Assembly (NCBI GenBank): GCA_964575345.1
Contig: CAZNQD010000001.1
Coordinates: forward strand, 116,186 to 180,185
Reading direction: 5' to 3'
DNA from: UBA1402 sp964575345
GTDB lineage: Bacteria; Bacteroidota; Bacteroidia; Bacteroidales; UBA1402
Length of the DNA: 64,000 bases
Shown: positions 58,641 to 64,000 of the stretch, one piece after another
Layout: every line of letters begins with the position of its first letter
How positions within the stretch are numbered: position 1 is the stretch's first letter
Translations under genes and position numbers: made by a program
Notes under the pieces: generated by a model
The model's input: the letters and a program-made list of their open reading frames with translations, nothing else
Told to the model about the DNA's origin: nothing
Database searches by the model: none

Positions 58641-59636
58641 TCAGCAATAAATCTCCAAAAAGCCTTTAAATGCCTTTTTAGCCCTGCCCGAAAACAAACT
58701 CTCTTCGGCCATGGAACGGCAGGTTTCCAGCGATAATCCGGGCTTCAGAGTTTGTATGGCCAATGCTGCATTCATCACTACAACGCTTGTTTGCGCAGGG
58801 CTGGCTCTGTTTTCAAGTACCCGTTCAAAAAGCAAGGCGGCCTCTCCGACTGAATTTCCTCCGCTCAGTTCTGCCGGAGAGACAGGTGCAGTCACAAAAT
58901 GTTCCGGCGAAAGGAGGTATTCCTGTGTGTTGTTGATGATTTTGGCTTCGGCAGTCAGCGACAATTCGTCGTAACCGTCCAGACTGTGCACCAAAGTGTA
59001 TTGTGTGCCAATACGCTCATTGATATACTTATAGAGTCGCAACATGGTCAGACTGTACACGCCCAGCAATTGATACTGCGGTTGGGCCGGATTGATCAGC
59101 GGGCCTAAGACATTGAAAAAAGTCCGCACCCCCAGGGCTTTGCGCACCGGAGCTATGTTTTTCATAGCCGGATTAAACAAAGGTGCATGCAAAAAGGCAA
59201 AGCCACATCGTTCGATGGCAGCTTGCAATACAGCCGCCTCCGATGTGAAACGAGCGCCAAAGTATTCCAATACATTTGAGGCCCCGCTCACCGAAGTAGC
59301 GCCGTAATTGCCGTGTTTGGCCACTTTGAATCCGGCTCCGGCCACCACGAAACAACTCAGGGTGGAAATATTGAAGCTGTTTTTGCCGTCACCCCCCGTC
59401 CCTACAATATCAATAGCCTCGTAAGCACTCAGATCCACTTTTATGGCCAGATTCAACAAGGCTTCGCGAAAGCCCATCAGCTCGTCCAGGGTAATGGGAC
59501 GCATCAGGTAAACGGTAACAAAAGAAGCCATTTGTTCGTTGTTGTATTCGCCCGCAGCAATCCTGGTCAGCACTTCTGCGGCTTCTGTCCGGCTAAGACT
59601 GTGATAGTCGAACATATTGGTCAGTATTTGTTTCAT
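58641..59636 (-). CDS. trpD: Anthranilate phosphoribosyltransferase
   Basis: A 331-residue enzyme joining anthranilate and PRPP. Motifs: IDIVGTGGDGKNSFNISTLSCFVVAGAGFKVAKHGN (PRPP site) with GATSVSGASNVLEYFG, NIAPVRKALGVRTFFNVLGPLINPAQPQYQLLGVYS and VHSLDGYDELSL. Nine bases after trpG. Confidence 0.97.
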   Translation of the reverse strand: MKQILTNMFDYHSLSRTEAAEVLTRIAAGEYNNEQMASFVTVYLMRPITLDELMGFREALLNLAIKVDLSAYEAIDIVGTGGDGKNSFNISTLSCFVVAGAGFKVAKHGNYGATSVSGASNVLEYFGARFTSEAAVLQAAIERCGFAFLHAPLFNPAMKNIAPVRKALGVRTFFNVLGPLINPAQPQYQLLGVYSLTMLRLYKYINERIGTQYTLVHSLDGYDELSLTAEAKIINNTQEYLLSPEHFVTAPVSPAELSGGNSVGEAALLFERVLENRASPAQTSVVVMNAALAIQTLKPGLSLETCRSMAEESLFSGRAKKAFKGFLEIYC

Positions 59637-59645
59637 TTCGTTGTA

Positions 59646-60212
59646 TTATGCAAGTAACCAGTTATGAATTAGTTGTTCCCCGCAGGGTGTCAGCACCGAT
59701 TCGGGGTGAAATTGAACACCCCGTACATCGAGGCTTCGGTGCCTGAGAGCCATAATCATGCCCTGCTCGTCTTCGGCCGTTATTTCCAGGCAGGCAGGCA
59801 GCTCTTTCCCCGAAACTGCCCAGGAATGATAGCGTCCGGCCTCGAAAACAGCCGGAAGCTTGTCGAACAGGATATCTTGTTTTAAGACCCGTATGGGACT
59901 GGCTATACCGTGATAAACCCGTGACAGATTGATCAGGCTGCCGCCAAACACTTGGGCAATGGCTTGCATGCCCAGGCAGACTCCCAGTATAGATTTTTGT
60001 GGAGCGTATTGCTCAATGATTTCCATCAAGAGGCCCGATTCCGAAGGGATTCCCGGTCCGGGCGACAACAGAATTTTGTCAAAACGGGCAATGTCAGCCA
60101 GGGCAATCTTGTCGTTGCGATGCACTTCCAACTCCTGAAATCCCAGTTTACGAACCGCATGTACCAGATTGTAGGTAAAGGAATCGTAATTGTCTATAAG
60201 TAGTATTTTCAT
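59646..60212 (-). CDS. trpG: Anthranilate synthase glutamine amidotransferase subunit
   Basis: A 188-residue class I glutaminase that feeds ammonia to TrpE. Motifs: LLIDNYDSFTYNLVH, ILLSPGPGIPSESG, the nucleophile GVCLGMQAIAQVFGG (Cys 79), and GVQFHPESVLTP (His, Glu). The start overlaps the trpE stop by four bases, so the subunits are translationally coupled. Confidence 0.96.
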   Translation of the reverse strand: MKILLIDNYDSFTYNLVHAVRKLGFQELEVHRNDKIALADIARFDKILLSPGPGIPSESGLLMEIIEQYAPQKSILGVCLGMQAIAQVFGGSLINLSRVYHGIASPIRVLKQDILFDKLPAVFEAGRYHSWAVSGKELPACLEITAEDEQGMIMALRHRSLDVRGVQFHPESVLTPCGEQLIHNWLLA

Positions 60213-61705
60213 AATTCTGTTTGTTTAGATGCCAAATCAATGGCCTTTTTCAAGGCTCCCAGTTTACTGTTCACTTCCTGCAGCTCCTTTTCTTCGTCCG
60301 ATTTGGCCACTATGCCGGCACCGGCCTGATAATAAAGCACATTATCCCTGCTTATAAAAGATCGTATGGTAATGGCCTGATTCATGCTGCCGTCAAAACC
60401 GATGTATCCTATACAGCCGCCGTATAGTTCTCTGTCGTGGGCTTCGATCTGGTCAATCAATTGCATAGCCCTGATTTTGGGAGCTCCCGACAAAGTGCCG
60501 GCCGGAAAAGTATCTGCAAACAGGCGGATGCGATTGGTGTTTGGGGCAAGTTCAGCACGAACCAGCGAAACCAGGTGCATCACATGCGAGTAATTTTGAA
60601 GTTCGCGAAAGAGCTCCACACTCACTTTGCCGGCATTGCGGCTCAGGTCGTTGCGGGCCAGATCGACCAACATTACATGCTCGGCATTTTCTTTGGGATC
60701 TTTGAGCAAAGCCTCTCCGGCTTCTCTGTCCTGCTGCGCATTACCGCTGATGGGAGCCGTGCCGGCTATAGGCGTTATGTAAACTTCTTCCTCTCTGATC
60801 ACCAGATGAGCTTCGGGCGAAGAACCAAAAACACGGAAAGAACCGAAATCGAAATAAAACAAATAAGGCGAAGGATTGATGGAACGCAGCCTGCGATAGA
60901 GCAAAATATCATCGCCCTTGAAGGCTTGTTTAAAGCGTCGGGATAAGACTATTTGAAAAACATCTCCCCGGTAACAATGCGCTTTGCCGCGGCTGACCAT
61001 GGCGCGATAATCTTCGTCAGTGATGTCCGAAACTTCCCGGCCTGTTGTCTGAAAATCGTACAAGGCAATATTGGGACTTTCCAGTATGTGCAGGATATCC
61101 TGAATACGGCTGCTTTCGCCCTCAAGGAGATTCTCTGTCACAGAAATCTCGTTGCGGTAATGATTCATGCCAATGACGTATTTAAACAAGACATACTGCA
61201 TCTCGGGCAGATTGTTTTCGGGGGTCCCGACATTTTTAGTGTTCGCAGCATTCCCGGGGGCGCCGGCGTTTTCGGGACGCTTGGCATTCAGGGGGTTCGC
61301 AGCGGCAGATAGATTCAAATCTTCGAAATAACGTACCGCTCCGTAGGCGGTATAGCCAAAAAGCCCGTTTACCAGACCTGCCTCCTGCCCTTGCAATTGA
61401 AAAGAGGCGATGAAATCATTCAGACTATCGGCAACTGTATGTTTGTCTTGGATGCGGATGTCCTGTTTTGTTCCGTCGGGAAAACTCATGCAAATACTTT
61501 CATTTTCCACTTTGTAGCTTGCCATCGGTGAAAAGGCAATATACGAGTTGCTGTTTACCGCCGTATGGTAATCGGAACTTTCCAATAAGACCGAGTGCTT
61601 ATACAAGTCCCGTATCTTCAGATAAAGGCCGATGGGTGTTTGCAGGTCTCCCAACAACTTAAGGGTATTTACCTGTAATAAAGTCGTTTTCATAGGATTT
61701 ATCAT
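60209..61705 (-). CDS. trpE: Anthranilate synthase component I
   Basis: A 498-residue chorismate-using enzyme. The feedback-inhibition motif LLESSD (about 40-45) is present, so tryptophan should inhibit it. The catalytic part has FQIVLSRRFKQ, INPSPYLFYFDFGSFRVFGSSPEAHL, PIAGTAPIS, HVMLVDLARNDL, FPAGTLSGAPKIRAMQLI and YGGCIGYIGFDG. Residues ~134-167 are an Asn/Pro/Ala-rich low-complexity insertion (RPENAGAPGNAANTKN). The ATG at 61705 overlaps the trpB stop (ATGA); a second ATG lies at 61693. Confidence 0.97.
   Translation of the reverse strand: MINPMKTTLLQVNTLKLLGDLQTPIGLYLKIRDLYKHSVLLESSDYHTAVNSNSYIAFSPMASYKVENESICMSFPDGTKQDIRIQDKHTVADSLNDFIASFQLQGQEAGLVNGLFGYTAYGAVRYFEDLNLSAAANPLNAKRPENAGAPGNAANTKNVGTPENNLPEMQYVLFKYVIGMNHYRNEISVTENLLEGESSRIQDILHILESPNIALYDFQTTGREVSDITDEDYRAMVSRGKAHCYRGDVFQIVLSRRFKQAFKGDDILLYRRLRSINPSPYLFYFDFGSFRVFGSSPEAHLVIREEEVYITPIAGTAPISGNAQQDREAGEALLKDPKENAEHVMLVDLARNDLSRNAGKVSVELFRELQNYSHVMHLVSLVRAELAPNTNRIRLFADTFPAGTLSGAPKIRAMQLIDQIEAHDRELYGGCIGYIGFDGSMNQAITIRSFISRDNVLYYQAGAGIVAKSDEEKELQEVNSKLGALKKAIDLASKQTEL
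61205..61306 (-). repeat. Low-complexity insertion in trpE
   Basis: This stretch encodes about 34 residues rich in Asn, Pro, Ala and Gly between RYFEDL and PEMQYVLFKY. At the DNA level short blocks such as TTCGGG/TTCCCGGGGG recur imperfectly, as in slippage-derived sequence. The frame is maintained. Confidence 0.5.
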
Positions 61706-62889
61706 TTAAATTCGTCGAAATAATTCAAAAAAGCGGGCATGTCTTTATCTCCCCTGCCCGACAAAGTCAGAACCAGCAGATCCCTCGGTTGGAGCTCAAG
61801 TTTACCCAGGCAGGCAAGCGCATGGGCACTTTCTATGGCCGGAATTATCCCTTCGAGCCGGGTCAGCTCCAGGGCTGCCTCCATAGCTTCATCGTCAGTG
61901 ATGGCCAACACTTTGGCTCTGCCGCTTTTGGCCAGGTGCGCATGAATGGGGCCGATGCCCGGATAATCCAGGCCGGCCGAAATGGAATAAGGTTCCATAA
62001 TCTGGCCGTCTTCGGTTTGCATCACCAGGGTCCGGCTGCCGTGTATTACGCCTTCGCGGCCCAAATGAATCGTGGCGGCCGATTGCCCGCTCTCCAGTCC
62101 CAAACCGGCAGCTTCAGCTTCGATCAGCTGCACCCTTGCATCGTCCAGATAATAGTAAAAACTTCCGGCGGCATTGCTGCCACCACCTACACATGCCAGC
62201 AGATAATCGGGATACTCACGTCCTTCTTTTTGAAGCAATTGTTCACGCATCTCCCTGGAGATAACCGACTGAAAACGAGTTACCATATCGGGATAAGGAT
62301 GTGGACCCACTACCGAACCAATAATGTAAAAAGTATCTTCCGGATGACAACACCAGTCGCGGAGGGCTTCGTTGGTGGCGTCCTTGAGTGTTCTGTTTCC
62401 CGATTTAACAGGAATAACCTCGGCTCCCAGCATACGCATTTTTTGCACGTTCAGGTATTGCCGCTCCACATCGAGTTCACCCATATAAACAATGCACTGC
62501 AAGTTGGTCAGAGCACAGACGGTCGCTGTGGCCAGACCGTGTTGCCCTGCCCCGGTCTCGGCAATGATGCGCGTTTTGCCCATGCGTTTAGCCATCAGAA
62601 TCTGACCGATGGTATTGTTGATCTTGTGTGCACCGGTGTGATTGAGATCTTCCCTTTTGAGGTAAATTCTGGCCTTATAACGCTCCGAAAGGCGCCTGGC
62701 CAGATACAAAGGCGATGGCCGTCCCACATAATCCCGCAAAAGGCTTTGAAATTCCTCCTGAAAAGAAGGATCCTCCATAATGTTCAAATAGTGATCCCGG
62801 AGTACTTCTACATTTTTTTGAAGTATTTCGGGAACATAGGCTCCTCCGTAGTTTCCGTAGTAACCAAGTTGATCGACTGAGTAGTTCAT
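61702..62889 (-). CDS. trpB: Tryptophan synthase beta subunit
   Basis: A 395-residue PLP enzyme that condenses indole and serine. Motifs: YYGNYGGAYVPEIL, GRPSPLYLARRLSE, the PLP lysine in LNHTGAHKINNTIGQ (Lys 89), AETGAGQHGLATATVCAL, CVGGGSNAAGSFYYYLDD and LSGRGDKDM. First structural gene of trpBEGDCFA, 26 bases after the leader terminator. Confidence 0.98.
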   Translation of the reverse strand: MNYSVDQLGYYGNYGGAYVPEILQKNVEVLRDHYLNIMEDPSFQEEFQSLLRDYVGRPSPLYLARRLSERYKARIYLKREDLNHTGAHKINNTIGQILMAKRMGKTRIIAETGAGQHGLATATVCALTNLQCIVYMGELDVERQYLNVQKMRMLGAEVIPVKSGNRTLKDATNEALRDWCCHPEDTFYIIGSVVGPHPYPDMVTRFQSVISREMREQLLQKEGREYPDYLLACVGGGSNAAGSFYYYLDDARVQLIEAEAAGLGLESGQSAATIHLGREGVIHGSRTLVMQTEDGQIMEPYSISAGLDYPGIGPIHAHLAKSGRAKVLAITDDEAMEAALELTRLEGIIPAIESAHALACLGKLELQPRDLLVLTLSGRGDKDMPAFLNYFDEFK

Positions 62890-62915
62890 TGTGTTGAGTG
62901 TTAAGCATAAAAAAA

Positions 62916-62939
62916 GGCCTGTCGTGAGATCGACAGGCC
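62916..62939 (-). terminator. trp leader terminator (attenuator)
   Basis: A perfect 9-bp stem, ggcctgtcg (62916-62924) and cgacaggcc (62931-62939), six-base loop, followed on the minus strand by seven T. It lies between the leader peptide and trpB. Part of its sequence (CTCACGA, 62928-62922) is complementary to TCGTGAG at the leader stop codon, allowing an alternative antiterminator. Confidence 0.85.
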
Positions 62940-62974
62940 CTTTTATGGATTAAATATTTACATAGGTGCTTCAG

Positions 62975-62997
62975 CTCACGAGGTTCGGATTCGTAAG
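62975..62997 (-). promoter_or_regulatory. Anti-antiterminator hairpin in the trp leader
   Basis: On the minus strand CTTACGA (62997-62991) pairs with TCGTGAG (62981-62975), seven pairs with one G-U, around a nine-base loop. The left arm lies just after the two Trp codons, so a ribosome stalled there would cover it. Confidence 0.6.
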
Positions 62998-63038
62998 TTG
63001 CGCCACCAATTGTTGTTGTTCAGAAATCGGGAATTCAT
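62976..63038 (-). CDS. trpL: trp operon leader peptide (20 residues, tandem Trp codons)
   Basis: A 20-codon frame from ATG at 63038 to TGA at 62976: MNSRFLNNNNWWRNLRIRTS. Codons 11 and 12 are both TGG (63008-63003), preceded by four Asn codons. It lies between a consensus promoter and an intrinsic terminator upstream of trpB, the arrangement of a Trp-sensing leader. The Rfam Bacteroid-trp motif describes leaders of this kind in the phylum; membership was not tested. Confidence 0.8.
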   Translation of the reverse strand: MNSRFLNNNNWWRNLRIRTS

Positions 63039-63058
63039 TTTTATACTGATTCAGGCTG

Positions 63059-63090
63059 CAAATAAACAGGATATTTTTTTATTCAACAAA
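63059..63090 (-). promoter_or_regulatory. Promoter of the trp operon
   Basis: On the minus strand TTTG (63090-63087), 20 bases, then TTTATTTG (63066-63059), one mismatch from TAnnTTTG. The leader ATG lies about 20 bases downstream of the -7 box. Confidence 0.6.
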
Positions 63091-63106
63091 TAAATGATGA
63101 AAAAAA

Positions 63107-64000
63107 TTACATTTCGGGATTCCAGTTCTCTTTTCCGGCCAGAACCGCTTCCACTGTAAAATCTTTTAAAGCATTCTCTTCCAAATTCTTAGCCCAGCTC
63201 ACACGACCTTCCCGCCAGGCTCCGGGGCCGGTATTGAGGCATTCGTAAAATCGGGCTGTCTTTTCGTTTTCGGGATTTCCCCAATTGTTCCAGCCCTGCG
63301 GGCGAACAAAATCGCCTATTTCACATTGCACAAAGACCGAATTGCCGTAAGGCCTCCAGGGCCGTCCCAAATAGACTTGTATGCCCTCGTTGGCGGTCAG
63401 CTCGCATTGATTGAAAACAAAACCGTATTTCTGATATTCCGGAGTGGAAGGAGCCGTAATATAGGAATTACGTTTGCAATGAATTTGGCAATTCAAAAAA
63501 TAAGCAGTGGCAGAGCCGAAAATAAAATCGGTCGTACCTTCGATGTAACAATCGCGGTAATACTGGCGGCTGGTTTCGCTGCCGGCAAAGATGGTATCCT
63601 GGTTGCCCAGGATACGGCAATTGATAAAACTGGCCTTATCACCCTCTACATGCAGAGCCACAGCCTGTCCCAGTTGAGGGGCATCGTTTTCGATGGTCAG
63701 GTCCTGAGCCCTGAAACCATGCCCCTGAACCAACAAGGTGTAAGTTCTGAAAGTGCCCATTTTAATCTCGGTGCCCGGTATAGGCATATTGGCGTGATCG
63801 CCCCAGCGAATGATGGTGCTGTCTCTGTCTTCGCCCAACAGAGTGATGTTCATGCTATACGTGGGCACTACTATTTTTTCGCGATAAACGCCCTTTTTAA
63901 TAAAAATGGTTTTTCGTTCGCTCATAATAGCACGCAGGGAATGAATGGCTTCCTGAATGCTGGTAAAATCGCCGCTGCCGTCTTGTGCCACTACCAGGTC
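63107..64000 (-). CDS. Pectinesterase (partial, N-terminus beyond window)
   Basis: An open frame of 297 codons running off the right edge; it starts DLVVAQDGSGDFTSIQEAI, the usual beginning of the mature pectin methylesterase (CE8). Motifs in order: GQAVALHVEGDKASFINCRILGNQDTIFAG (catalytic Asp region), IEGTTDFIFGSATAYFLNCQIH (second catalytic Asp), and YLGRPWRPYGNSVFVQCEIGDFVRPQGWNNWGN (Arg and Trp). It removes methyl esters from homogalacturonan. A signal peptide should lie outside. The TAA at 63107 is about 17 bases before the trp promoter on the same strand. Confidence 0.93.
   Translation of the reverse strand, partial: DLVVAQDGSGDFTSIQEAIHSLRAIMSERKTIFIKKGVYREKIVVPTYSMNITLLGEDRDSTIIRWGDHANMPIPGTEIKMGTFRTYTLLVQGHGFRAQDLTIENDAPQLGQAVALHVEGDKASFINCRILGNQDTIFAGSETSRQYYRDCYIEGTTDFIFGSATAYFLNCQIHCKRNSYITAPSTPEYQKYGFVFNQCELTANEGIQVYLGRPWRPYGNSVFVQCEIGDFVRPQGWNNWGNPENEKTARFYECLNTGPGAWREGRVSWAKNLEENALKDFTVEAVLAGKENWNPEM

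Overview
The window is a contiguous stretch of a Bacteroidota chromosome, most likely a saccharolytic, pectin-using member of the Bacteroidales or a close relative. The evidence is the phylum-specific gene content: a type IX secretion (T9SS) cargo with a gliding-type C-terminal domain, PorD (DUF4835), DUF4293, a Bacteroidetes-type RNA polymerase omega, a BamD lipoprotein, OMP_b-brl barrels, a NUDIX-type AraR and a trpBEGDCFA operon. Many genes have the TAnnTTTG -7 element, often with TTTG 19-21 bases upstream, and there is little sign of Shine-Dalgarno sites. One 100-N scaffold gap (51635-51734) cuts through dnaN.

Layout. 1-7.8 kb: a minus-strand unit (T9SS cargo, lytic transglycosylase, uvrA, ABC-F ATPase) followed by tRNA-Lys(CTT) with its own promoter and terminator. 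8-21 kb: envelope and housekeeping genes (LysM/receptor-like protein with a barrel partner; bamD-rpoZ-DUF4293; paaK-ACT; uvrB; a FadL-like barrel; a Tyr/Trp- and Ser-rich exported protein; an alpha-oxoamine-synthase-like PLP enzyme; yggS). 21-25.7 kb: rpiB, a SemiSWEET, then a Tat cluster: a DUF362 protein with a clear twin-arginine signal, a fused membrane/soluble polyferredoxin with an internal Tat-like motif, tatA and tatC.

25.8-37.5 kb is a sugar catabolism block on the minus strand: kduI-kduD (pectin-derived keturonates), a lipoprotein aldose 1-epimerase with a Cys-rich tail, a sodium/sugar symporter, a strong hairpin, then araR-araD-araA-araB-tkt. Arabinose is converted to xylulose 5-phosphate and passed to transketolase. 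37.7-43.6 kb: two tandem paralogous outer-membrane barrels. 43.6-54.8 kb: a sugar MFS transporter, rlmD, the conserved cluster dnaN-exonuclease-coaBC-porD-recN-rlmB, murB and a glycosyltransferase. 54.8-64 kb: a GH28 polygalacturonase-type enzyme, the complete trp operon (B-E-G-D-C-F-A), and a pectinesterase running off the right edge. The trp operon is preceded by a leader that can be read as a ribosome-mediated attenuator: a 20-residue peptide with tandem Trp codons and three mutually exclusive pairings.

Pectinesterase, GH28, kduI/kduD and the arabinose pathway together suggest growth on pectin with arabinan side chains. No CRISPR array, insertion sequence, phage gene or rRNA was seen. No stretch above about 250 bases lacks a gene. 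The longest gene-free stretches are 37459-37707 (divergent promoters and a direct repeat), 439-634 (a terminator), 21661-21862 (two divergent promoters) and 58501-58640 (nothing recognised).
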